Assembly: GCA_000827495.1 (NCBI GenBank)
Contig: KN817561.1
Coordinates: 227,108 to 291,107, forward strand
Direction: 5' to 3'
Source: Hypholoma sublateritium FD-334 SS-4
Lineage: Eukaryota; Basidiomycota; Agaricomycetes; Agaricales; Strophariaceae
DNA: 64,000 bases
The notes below the pieces were generated by a model that was given only the letters and a program-made list of their open reading frames with translations, did not search any database and was not told the origin of the DNA. Of the stretch, positions 46,073 to 57,029 are shown in pieces; position 1 is the first letter of the stretch; every line of letters begins with the position of its first letter. A program made the translations under genes and the position numbers.

Positions 46073-46773
46073 GGTTGAGAGGAGAGGGAGTGCGCAAAGG
46101 GTAGCCTTGGATGAAGAAGCTATGGGATCAGCTTGATAATCCTAATAGCTACATTTGTTTAATTACCAGTTATAGTCCTTTGGTGAAACGGTTGTAATGG
46201 CCGCAAACCGGGAATGCGGGTGTCTTATGTCAGCGAACTAAGCCATCAGTGCGCAGGTTCGAGTTGGCGCCCTCCAGAAAACTTGGTTTCTACAGTTCCT
46301 CGCTCCGTAAGGGGTGGTTTGAGCTTAGAATAATATGTCCTCGTCAGGCCAGGGAAGCAATTCCGCAACCTGCTGGACTCGCCGAGTTAGTCTTAGGCAG
46401 ATCAGTGCCTCACCAATGTCGCGCAGTGGCTCGCGGCTCCCGCAAACCTTTTTGTACGTGCGTCCGTCGTCGTGCCCGGTGCCGCAGCCCGGTGGACTGG
46501 TGGGTGGCCAGCAGTGGCCAGCTCGGCGTAGCCAGATTCCATACTCCAGAGGGCAAGAGTTCAAACTAACTTTTACACAACACGTACGCTCTTGAATTTA
46601 GAACTGGGGCCACAGTATGTACTTGTACTGAGCAGCGAGGTCGGAGGCACTACGCCCAACGGCGGGTTGCCTTGGCGGCAGGCACATTTGGACAATACGA
46701 TGGACTGGTGGAATATACACATACAAGGCAGATAATGATATTACGTCCAAAATAAATACGTTCTATGTAGAAC
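46073..46773. other. Intergenic; no gene recognised
   Basis: The stretch at 46155-46265 has A-box and B-box-like words (TGGTGAAACGG, GGTTCGAGTTG) but does not fold as a tRNA. The plus frame at 46249-46569 has no motif. Confidence 0.35.
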
Positions 46774-49700
46774 TTAAATTACAATCGTGCCAGTCAACCT
46801 GATATCCTTGATCGACGCTCCAACGTATACTGTGAACGTTCCGGACACGGGGACATAGCTCTGACTGGGTGTATCCCAGACACTGTTGTAATAAAATGTA
46901 AGCATCAGGGACGGCGCAGTTCAAAGGAGAAACCCGCCTCATAGCCCTCTTGTCCAAAGTAAGGGAGACCAATTGGCTCGCTCCAACAGCCAGAGGCACC
47001 TCCTCGAATCCTCTGAGAACCTTCTTGGGCTCGCCGGCCGCCGCTGGGTACGCGAGGTAGAGCTGCGGCTTTTCCGTTCCTGCAAGGGCGCCGCTGTTCT
47101 TCACCTGGAACGAGATAGTGTAGTTGCCCGAGGAGCCGGTGATGGAGAGCGACGAGTAGGCAAAAGTAGTGTACGAGAGCCCGAAACCGAATTCGAAGCG
47201 CGGGGTGATGCTCTGGGCGTCCATGTAGCGGTAGTCGAGAAGGAGCTTCTCCGTGTAGTTGATCTGGAATGGGAAAATCAGCATCGTTCCTCGCATTGCG
47301 CATTCCAAAGAACATAAAATACGTACATCGGGGAATCCGAGGCTATTGTATACAATTGTGGTTCCATACGAACTTTCATCCTGGAAACGGACCATGTGGC
47401 ATTAGCGAATTGGAGCATCAGAAAAAGTTGTGCAGCAATACGAACATCTGCAATTGAGAAAGGCAGTCTGCCGCTGGGGTTGTAAAGCCCATAGATGACG
47501 TCCACAATAGCGGGCCCAGTCTGCTCTCCAGGGGCACCGGCGTAGAAGATGCCGGTGATATTGGGGTGGTCGCTCCAGCTGAATGACACTGGGCCGACGG
47601 AGTGGATAACGACGATGGTGTTGCTGCACTGCGCAGCGACGCTTTCGATCATGCTCCCGCCTTTGTACCAAAGGTCCAGGTCATTCCTGTCGCCCTCGTT
47701 GCCAACGACGAAGGTATAGGAGCCCAGCTCTCCGCTCATTCTATGATTCGTGAAGATCGCTAGAGTCAGTTCAAGTACGACTTGGACCGAAGAACGTATA
47801 CGCACGCATTCGCGAAGACGATGGCCATGTCCTTTCCTTTCGCAGCCGTCGCTGCGGCGGTCAAGTCGTTAGACAGAGATGTCGTGATGGTCGCCGACGT
47901 TCCGATGTAAGCTGTCAGAGCATCAATGGGCGGGACAAGATAATCCAGGAGATTCGATCCTGAGCCCCATCTGCATGATTGGTTTAGATTGGGACCAAAG
48001 GCGGCGAAGACGAAACGACGTACCCAACAGACATAGTGCCGTCGTTGCACTCATTCAGCTCACCGCAGTTCAAGTTGGGCAGCAGCGCGTCCTGGCCAAT
48101 AATAGCGATTGTTTTGGCGGTGCCCTTGACGGCCGGGAGACCTCTGGTGGTTGCTCCTGCAGCGTTGACAGTCCTGTTGTTCTTTAAGAGGACGGCAGAC
48201 GCTGCTGCTATTTCATGAGCGACGGCGGTATGTGCGTCCGACCGAACGTTTATGTTGAGGTTGAGAGAGTTTGAGGGATCTTCGTTCTGTGCGTTGAAGT
48301 TGGTGGGCGGGTAACCCTAAGCGATAGAACAAATCAATAGAGTCCAACGTGAGGGAAAAGGATGGAAAGTTTACCGAATCTTGGCCGAGATGGTACCAGG
48401 ATGCCAATATTCTTGCTACCATTTGGTTCAACCTAGCTGTCGTAACAGTGCCACCGCTGACGGCGTTTTTGAGCGCGTTGTTCGCGAATACGCCTCCACC
48501 TGTATCAGAATCTGATAGTCAGAACGACGATCTGTTTAGATGGTGATATATGCGACTCGCCGATGACAATATAGTCTCCAGGTTGCTCCATGTCCAAACC
48601 GGCATTGGCATTATCAGCGGCCGAATCATGCGTAGCACCCCAATCACTGACAACATATCCTTCGCCGCAAGAAACAAGTCAGCGTTGTAGATAATCTTCG
48701 AGACGACGAACAAGATGCACACCTTTAAAGCCATTTTTGCGCAGTAGTCCGTTGTCTCCAATCAAACCGGCATTATGACAAGACGAAGTGTCGTTGAACC
48801 TATTATATGCGCACATAACGGAGGCTACATCGGCCTGGTGGCCCCACCAGAGATGATTTGGTCAATAAGCGCGAATCTTAACCAATAAATCGGCTACTAC
48901 GCACCTCAATACTTCGCAGGAATGGGTAGAAATAGATTTCATGCATAGTTCGATCGTCGATATTGGCGCTCAGGCCATATCGCCAATGCTCTTGATTATT
49001 GGCCAGCAAGTGCTTGGCGCAAGCTTGCACGCCAACACTTTGCACGCCAACGATGGTCTCGTATGCGCCCTCACCATTGAGATATGGGTCGGGACCAAAA
49101 CTGAGTAGTTCAAAAATCAAAACGGGTGGAGCTAAGGGCGGTCACCAGACACGTACCTTTCCCATGCGCGTCCAGCCTTCGGATTCCTCATCTACGCGTT
49201 CCGAAAATCAAAATGAACCCATCAATCTTGGCAAGGAAATCCGACGCGTCTCATGAACGTACGATATCCATAGCTGGGCCCAAGAACACACTAAGCGGCA
49301 ATTAATAATCCCATGGTTCTTTTGTAAACACGAACTTCACGGCTCACTGTGCTCCCTTTCCGCGCCATTCCTCTCCCAAAGCCACACCGCGCGCGCGCAT
49401 GAGTCTACGGCTGAAGGTCGACGCGACGTTGATTCCGGTTGGGAAGCCAGTGACGTTCTTCACCAGACGCAGGCCAGCCGGTCCGTCTTGAAAGCAGATA
49501 GACGGAACCCCGAGACGCGAAACCGCAGTAGTATCGCCCACACAGCGGCCTGGAGGGGCATGTAAGCTGGGCATATCTAGAATGTAAAGGAGGACCTACG
49601 CGTGGAACTGAGCTGGCCTGTTCCTTTGACAATGCCAATTTTCTCGTCGATGGTCATTTGCGCGACGGTGCTGTTTGCGAGCGCGTAGGAGTCATCCCAA

Positions 49701-49824
49701 GTACCTGTTGGAAAATGCTCAGCACGGACGACTTGAGAATGGATGAACCAGACTTGCGAGTGGTGAAAGCATTGGCTCCAGACGCCAGGAGGCCGGCAAG
49801 AACGAGAGTGGAGGGGAGAATCAT
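46774..49824 (-). CDS. Beta-glucosidase, glycoside hydrolase family 3
   Basis: A multi-exon gene read from MILPSTLVLAGLLASGANA (a clear secretion signal) at 49824 to a TAA at 46774-46776. Recognised blocks in order: WDDSYALAN, QDGPAGLRLV, VFLGPAMDI, GRAWESFGPDPYLNGE, ACAKHLLANNQEHWR, NIDDRTMHEIYFYPFLRSIE, SVMCAYNRFNDTSSC, VSDWGATHD with the nucleophile Asp of GH3, KNNRTVNAAG, a second (C) domain with NDLDLW, and the fibronectin III-like tail with FGFGLSYTTF and GTEKPQLYLAYP. It should hydrolyse terminal beta-D-glucosyl units such as cellobiose, outside the cell. The first intron uses a GCAAGT donor and the last a GCGGGT donor, needed to hold the frame. It appears intact. Confidence 0.85.
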
Positions 49825-49858
49825 GACGGATTGATTGAATACGAGGATTTTGGGCAGA

Positions 49859-49866
49859 TTATATAC
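49859..49866 (-). promoter_or_regulatory. TATA-box-like element of the GH3 gene
   Basis: GTATATAA on the minus strand, about 35-42 bases upstream of the GH3 start codon. Suggestive only. Confidence 0.4.
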
Positions 49867-50913
49867 AAATATCCACGGACGTGCTTCTCGGTTACTCTAC
49901 TCCGGGAAGCTTTCTGGAGAGAGCATCAGCTGCAGAGGGGGCTGTCGAAGGTTAGCAAATGGACCACATGGCCAATGCAATTTCGGATTCAAAAAAATTA
50001 GATGCTTCAAGGATATTTTATACACGACAGCAGATGACAGAACTTGAGTATAAGCGCGGATGTAGTGTCCAAAGTGTCCAAAGCCAGTCTAAAAGCCTTC
50101 AGCAGCCGCCAGTGGTTGACTTCGATGTGTAACAGACATTGAGGTGTAGTTGGGCCGGTCATCGCAGCGGAAGGATCGTCGTTTGGTTTACATTCCCAGC
50201 AGATAAAATATCACCTGCAAAAGCGTCAATGCCGTAAAGTGGAACTTGGTGGCAGACTGCATATGAACATGGCAAGATATCATCATCCGAAGAGGTCACC
50301 GGAGCTATGCAGCGCTAAGCAATGCGCAAGACTACGTAGGTAGTTGAGAGGCTGAGACTGCGGCATAAGGAGTGGTTCCTGGCCGAACGTGAAGAATGAC
50401 CTTGGAGGCGCATTGAGTACTGTCGAGTACAAGTTCAGCCCACCCACCCATGGGAGCGTCAGTTATTCCTCAACAGTCAAGTCATCATCGTGAGCGGGTG
50501 TTATAGCAAGCGCGGTGGCCGGTCGTCAACGATCAAAGTCGCGTATTTTAAATTGCCACGGGGTATTTTGACGTCTGACGCTCATGTGACTCCTTGGCAA
50601 AACAGGCTAAGTGCTGGACGCGACGCGACTCTAACGCGACTCGACGTGTCGCGAACAAGTCGCTAAGTGAAAAAATAGGTATCGCTTTTTTGAACCAGGC
50701 CACGCCTTGACTACAATAGAGCTGCCATAACCCGAACACTGCATGCATGATCGGTTGAATTCAGGCCACTGAGGTTGTCCGAGTCATCAGTGCCACCGAA
50801 GCGTCACACTGTTACTGCTCACGTTTGCATTGTCCTCGGTACTCGCCGCTCGGATATAAAGGTGGGCACCCACTCTGAGTCCACCACCGTATTTACTTCC
50901 TTCACCTCCGACA
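49867..50913. other. Divergent intergenic region between GH3 and F-box genes
   Basis: About 1 kb with no coding signal. Both flanking genes are transcribed away from it, so it likely holds both promoters. CGCGACTC-type words recur near 50620-50650. Confidence 0.4.
50854..50860 (+). promoter_or_regulatory. TATA-box-like element of the F-box gene
   Basis: ATATAAA lies 54-60 bases upstream of the start codon at 50914. Confidence 0.4.
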
Positions 50914-53521
50914 ATGAACGCAAGACGATCGACTCGTATAGCTACCGGTGCGGCCACCAATAATCTACGTGACCAGTCGGAGGACGAGGATATGAACGAC
51001 ATTGAGTTCGTTGCAGAGGACCCAGGCGTGGACGAACCTCCTGCAGAGAAGAAACCGCGAGCTAAGAAAAGAAAAGCGCCTGCAAACTCCAAGCAAGGTG
51101 GACGCGCTGCACCTAAAAAGTTTCGCGGGATTCGCGGAAAGTTAGAGGGTATGAACGACATGCCGCTAGACATTTGGAACGAGGTACGCTCTGACCATCC
51201 ATGCTCCCCGTTCGCTGCTTGCTTATTGAGACTTGTGTGCAGATCTTCATGTACCTCCAGCCAATTGATCTTCTCCATCTTACCCGAACCAACAAAGACT
51301 TACGAAAATACCTCATGTCACGATCGTCGACAATGGTCTGGAAAACAGCTCGGTCCACTATCATTCCTGCTATGCCGGAATGCCCGGATGACTTGTCTGA
51401 ACCTGCATATGCGGAACTGGCTTTTGGAAAAGGGTGTCATGTATGTCTCACACAATTTTCAGGTTGTTCTATAAATTCTTATGTTGCCCTTGAATAGTAC
51501 TGTCAGCGTAAGGTTGGCACCATACATACCGCTTGGTATGCGCGAAGACGCATATGCAATCATTGTATATATGAAGAGTACGTTTACTCACGTTTTTCAT
51601 CTTATACCAGAAAAATAATTGGTCCCTCCTGTCACATTACAGGTGTAAACAGAATTGTGCTAAACCTCCGTCTATCTATGAATTATTTGGGAACTTCGAT
51701 TTTGAAAGCTATCTACCAAAGATCACTGTTGATACGGCGCCGAAATCGAGGAGGAGCAGTCAGTTGCTTTCAATCAGCGGGAATGATGATGCTGACTCCG
51801 ACCTTAGGGTACGAGCGAACGTTTTACTTCGTCGAATTTTTCGCTCGATGGACGGAAAAGGCGAAAACTATGGCTACTATGGATGAACGCAAGCTGTGGA
51901 TACAACGCACACAAACGGCAGCACATCAGGTACGATACATATTTCAAAGCCTACTAAACAGATGCTATCAACCTCTGATATCACATGTAGCATGCTCATC
52001 AATGCGCGTCTTGGTCTGTGGGGCTCATAAATCATCAGAGAACGATTGCCATTCAACAGGTTGAAAGTCGCAGGGAGTTGTGAGTGTGTTCGCGCTTTGA
52101 TTTTCCTGCTTGATAACATGATGCTAGGGTCGCGGAGCGCGTTGCCGCACTTGGATGGACCGACGAAGTGGCGAAAATGGAGAGACGTTTCAAACCATAT
52201 TTTCAAAATCTTCCAGCTACCGAAAAGTTGTACCGCAAAGAATTAACTGACCAAAGTAAGCCTTTTCACACTGCATTTGCGCGCATTGACAACGGGTCTT
52301 GCAGATCTCGCGGAATTAGATCCTGTAATCAACAAATATATGGAAGACATCAAGCATCAGCGTCTCGAGCAAGAGCGGACGGTCTTACTTTCGGAGCGTC
52401 TTGCCGTTCTAAAGAAGGTGTACACTGATTTCGCTTCGAGTGTCCCGTCTTCAGATAAAGCTCTGAGCGCCACAGCCGTCGAGATATTCATGGAGCCCTC
52501 TATTCAGGACATCATCGTCAACCTGCCAAAAGAACAAAAACTGACGGAAGAGGACTTACTACCCACTCTCGTTGCAATATTCCCCGACGTCAATAAGCGG
52601 ATTCGGAAGAGCATCGACGACCAACTTCTTGCACATGCTGTTACCGCCTACAAGGAAGCTGGGGGAGAATATGACCTCGATCCTGCTACAGTCTTTGACT
52701 TGGTGACCACGCTCTTCCATTGCTCTTCCTGTTCCAAACAGTTCGGCTATGACTTGGCCGTCGCGCACGAATGCACAAGAAAGAATTCGCTTCCGAAAGA
52801 TCTTCCGGATGTGGATATCATTTCTCGCAGCTTAGGGGCCATTGGATCATACCGCACACATGCAAAAATCATAGTCGATGTGGACGGCATGGCATATATC
52901 AGGGAAGCTCTTAAGCTCTGTGGACTTGACCCGTCGAATACAACCAAAAAAATGATGGACGACCTCAACCCGATATTTGAGTGTCTCCTCTGCAATGAGG
53001 AAACCAAGGGCCGGGCTACGATGACATGGGCTCGTGCGGTTAGTATTTTTCTAGCTAATATTTTAAACCACTCATGATAGAATGGTTAGTTTCGTCACCG
53101 ATTCGAATACGTTCATCGGAATAAAAAATCTGAAGAACTCGCCCGCATGCTGGTGCTTTTGCACGACGAGGAGGCAAATGTGGTGCAGGCAAGAATTGCA
53201 GAAATAGTCGATCGCGGGTGGGCGAATCAAAGTTATCCATGCCACATGGTCTGCGCACATTGTGGTGCAAACCCGACAAGTAAATCCTCGCTCATAGATC
53301 ATGTCCGCTCAGAGTATGTCTATGTCCTATATATCCCGGGGGACTTCACTCATTGTTTTCCCTGGCAATCTAGACACGCAGTGAAGAAGCCTGCGTTTCC
53401 TCGGGATATGATTCCTGATCCTAACATAGATCATACTGCAAATATCTTTTACATGTGGCCCCCTCGCCGTGATGCATCTGAGGAGCCTATCGACGCGAAG
53501 GATCTGACAACTACCTCTTGA
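50914..53521 (+). CDS. F-box protein of the large Agaricomycete family
   Basis: Ten exons: 50914-51183, 51243-51440, 51498-51577, 51643-51758, 51808-51929, 51991-52079, 52128-52255, 52305-53038, 53090-53313 and 53374-53521. All phases agree, for 702 residues. The N-terminus is basic and acidic by turns (KKPRAKKRKAPAN, a likely nuclear signal). The F-box spans residues about 83-125 (MPLDIWNEIFMYLQPIDLLH with LTRTNKDLR after it), which would bind Skp1 in an SCF ubiquitin ligase. A Cys cluster (YCQRKVG, ICNHCIYEECKQNC) and a second pair (HCSSCSKQFG, ECLLCNEE, CAHCGANP) suggest zinc-bound loops. Substrates are unknown. A decayed copy lies at 57.0-59.6 kb. Confidence 0.8.
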
Positions 53522-54199
53522 GACTCCAACTTTCCTAAATGCGCCAGTATACCTTGCGTAACAGATTTCTGTTGTGCACCAATTTTGTCACATACATACT
53601 TCTACTAGACATCATTAACTACTCGTGAATCCTATGTAATATTCTCCAAGTTATATAAAATTCTTGAGCTAAATAAAATTGTCGGAAAGTAGCCTGAAAG
53701 AAAGAAAGAAAATATTTAGAAAGTTACATACTACTGTCCGAGCCCGAGATAACAACGAACAGCCTGTCGCTTGCTGCTGTCATTGTAACTTCTCATACGC
53801 GTATTCTTGGTGAGTTGTGACGACAGCGGCGCCGGGCGTGCATTGCCCTTGAGACTCTGCGCAGCTAGAAACCCATGCAAGCCATGCTTCCGTGTGCTGG
53901 AGTAACATCGCGTTCAAGTCGCCTGGAATCGTAATGACATCATTGAACCGCCTTTCACATCGTCTTGGGCGGCCGATTGTAAGAGTCTCTCCTACGGAAA
54001 TGCCGGCGACCATGTGTCCGGGCGGGTTGACGCCGAGCGCGGTGGCGGGAAGTCTGTCAGTGACAAGGTGTACTCAAAGAAGTTGGACGGGGGGAAAGGC
54101 GAGGAAGATCGAGACGGCCTCACTAATATTTGAACAAGTCAGCTTGAGCGCATGCGCATGCACAAAGTGAAGACGAGCACGTACAGAGACAGGGGATGA
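53522..54199. other. Intergenic, possibly extended ATPase relic
   Basis: No intact gene. A minus frame at 53780-54013 (TLTIGRPRRCERRF) reads like protein but I cannot place it in the ATPase. Confidence 0.3.
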
Positions 54200-56070
54200 G
54201 CTGCATTGTGTTATCATACCTTCCTCTGCGGCGGTAGTACGGCCTTTTCAATCGCGGCACAGTTCGCCTCGTGAGGACTATGTGCGAGGCGCGTGTAGTC
54301 CTTCGGACATCGGAGAGATAGTTCATAGAGGCAATGCCCTGCACGTCGCGGTAGCGGATGCCAGGTGCGGAGGCCGTAGTCAACAGTGCGCCCAATGGTG
54401 GAGGAGCGTGGCATGAAGAGCTGGCGTATCCTTGCCACTGTCACGGTATGTGAAGACGAATTCGGACGCGCCCTTGACAGAAAGCGAGCCGGGGTCGTTC
54501 ACGGGGGACTAATACGGCCATCATCTTTAGGTTGCGCGAGAATTCGGACGTGACCAGGTGGAGCTTGATTGTCTCAAAGTACTCGTCGACGACATTTGCA
54601 CGGTCGGAGACCGCAAGGCGAGAGAGGGACTTTATCTTCGGCGTCGCGGCATCCGATTTCTCGACCCAACATCTCTACAGGAAAAATTTTCTTGGTACAA
54701 TATCAGCACCTTCGAATATCGCAGAGAATAAAATAACACCTACCTCAGAGCGAGCATGCAATCACGTCATTGCACAGAGCTGATCTCTGCTATACGTTGG
54801 ATAGTCTTCAATATAAGTTCAATGAAAACCCGTTAGCCCTAGCCGAATAGATGGTGCCAATTGGTGAGAATGCCGTGCCCGCTACAGTGAAGTCGCGCGG
54901 CGAGTCAGTGTTGGCATCTGCAATATAAGTAGACTTGTTCAATATGTGCAGAAAGAACAACAAGGTGAAAACGTACTCGGACGCACCTTTGGTTCATTGT
55001 CGAAGTACCATTCTTGTCGGAGCAAATAACGTCCGCGCAGCCAAGAATCTCGACGCCAGGAAAATTCCTAACGATGACATCCTTCTGGGCTATCTTCTTC
55101 GTTCCAAAGGCGAGGAAAGCAGTGGCCACCGTGCCAGACCTTCAGGGACAGCGGGACAGGGGCGTGTCGGTGATCTTGAAGCAATTAATAGTCCCTTTCG
55201 GGGCCGGCAGCATGATGCGCCGGATTCCGGGGGTGACGAAAGTTGACAATGCAAACGAGGATGCAGAATCCAGAAGGCGGTGAGGGCCTCTGCGAGAGGT
55301 ACAGTATCGCTGAAATCGTCGAGTTCACGGTTCCATGGTACCCTTGCGTTTGACTTGTGAATGAGTGCGAATACCGCCGACTGGCATTTCTCCCTGATGA
55401 ACATTATACGAGCACGGAGACCGCATTCGCGTTGCCGTTCACCGTTGGTCCCTATTAACTGTCCATTCAGGGAATAGGCGCCTCGGCACATGTCTTGAGT
55501 ATGCACCGAACAGAGCATATTGGGATGAAGACATCGTGGCATCGGGGACGCAGTCAACAGATCTGTGCACGCGAACACTCTCGCCAGGCAGAATGGCCTG
55601 GTCGATCGATATGGAAGTTTCTTGAAGAGGCTGAAAGCAACCTGCAATCCGCGGGTGTTCTATCCTTCGCGGCCGCTGAGATGATGTTGCAGGCAAGCTC
55701 CGAAGTGTGAACATGCGAAGGTGAGAGGAGCGATTTTTTTCTTCGTCGGAAGCCCCCACGCATCGAGAGACAGGCTTATGGGGAGTAATCTAGATAAATA
55801 TGTCAACTATCACGGGCTGGGTAGACAAAATGGGGACTGACATTGGCAATAGCCGTTTCCGCACTCAACTCCTGGATGACACCAAAGGTAGCAATGGCGA
55901 CTAGAATGGAAAAGATGGCGATAGGCCCGAGTCGTCGACGAAAGCTGTCCGGTATTCGAACCCCTTCGAGGAACACAGGACAGACTCTGACACGACGGCA
56001 GAGCCAAAGACTCGGAGAATATAATGTTGCGAGCAAGCTGGACCATGGATTGCCCCAAGACAAGTTCGCA
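54200..56070 (-). pseudogene. Decayed SERCA-type Ca2+ P-type ATPase
   Basis: Fragments appear in the correct order on the minus strand: a membrane segment with GVIQELSAETAI (near 55850-55910), the actuator piece SIDQAILPGES (55580-55610), RELDDFSDT (near 55325), [20 protein letters not shown] (55035-55095), the phosphorylation loop [12 protein letters not shown] (55000-55025) and the nucleotide-domain piece YFETIKLHLVTSEFSRNLK (54520-54600). Frames shift between them and stops intervene. Key motifs are changed: TGES reads PGES and DKTGT reads DKNGT, either of which should abolish pumping. I therefore call it a relic, although short introns could explain part of the frame changes. It is a different class from the intact type IIC pump at 29-34 kb. 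Confidence 0.65.
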
Positions 56071-56816
56071 TGAAGTACTCGCAGATTCTTCAGGGAGTTC
56101 AGAATATCAATGCAGTAGTGCGCGACTCGGAAGTGGCTGGTTTAGGGAGACTACCAAGAGCTGGCAACCACTGGCAAGAGCAGGATTTGAGGAAAACGGC
56201 CGGGCCGTGGCAAGGCCGTGGTGGCGTCAGTGCAGCGGCATTCGAGCTGATCCTCTCTCCTCGATTATGTTCGATGCTACTATTTCTTATCGGTCAGCGT
56301 TCAGCCCCGAATAGCTCTAGAAAAATGAAGAAAAATGCGCCCGAAACTAGCATTCGGTGGTAACTGCATGAAACTCCTATGTTTGGTACCGCGTTTCGCG
56401 ACTAGCTTTTTTAATAAGGCATCGACTCACCCTTGCAGTGTAGAGGTCGATGACCTCATTCGCGGTGCGAGTCAATTGAAGGAGCTCACACTCAGGAGTC
56501 CAGACGCCCCAGAAAGCGAGATACGAGGAGACGGCGGTGTACGCCTCAAACACAAGCCTCCATAAGACAGCTGTCCGCGAGTCCCAACCACACCGCGCGC
56601 TCGCCCTCAGGCGCGTCGTCACTGTTCGTCACCCTCTCGCCGAAAACCCTGCAACCGTCGCAGCGCCAAACGCCGCCTCTAGGCCCCTTCAGCATCCACT
56701 GCGATCTTCTGAATTCTTCTCCTCCCGACACATAACCGCGTACCACAGATAGCCAGCCGTCTCACTCGGGCCTATCCCCGCCTTCAACCCCTCCGCGCTC
56801 CCCTTCGATGCTCCCA

Positions 56817-57012
56817 CTTCGCCGTATGAGCGTCCGCAGCGCGCTGATGTGCGCCGACCTCGTAGTATGCGCGGACGCCGCTGAAGGCATGAACCCGCTA
56901 TGTAGGCATTATCCGTATGCGACGAAGGCCCCGCGCACTGGAATATATCGAGGCCCGTTCGAAACGCATCAACAGCATCACGCCGAGGGTGCAGCGTACT
57001 TCGCCACCGTGC
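56817..57012 (+). pseudogene. Fragment duplicated from the Mcp1-like gene
   Basis: The DNA CGCAGCGCGCTGATGT is shared with the intact gene near 41478. Similarity continues through CCGACCTCGTA, GCGGAGGG-like and TCACGCCGAGGGT words up to about 57000, corresponding to about 41457-41640. Small insertions and deletions have broken the frame. It is fused directly to the F-box relic. Confidence 0.65.
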
Positions 57013-57029
57013 TTCCTTCATCTCCGACC

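Noticed and set aside
46155..46265. tRNA-like sequence with A-box and B-box words
   Set aside because: The T arm and acceptor stem do not pair, so it is at best a very old tRNA-derived fragment.
51759..51807. Frame shift in the F-box gene
   Set aside because: A 49-nt GT-AG intron (GTCAGT donor, GCTGAC branch site) restores the frame and the family-typical sequence.
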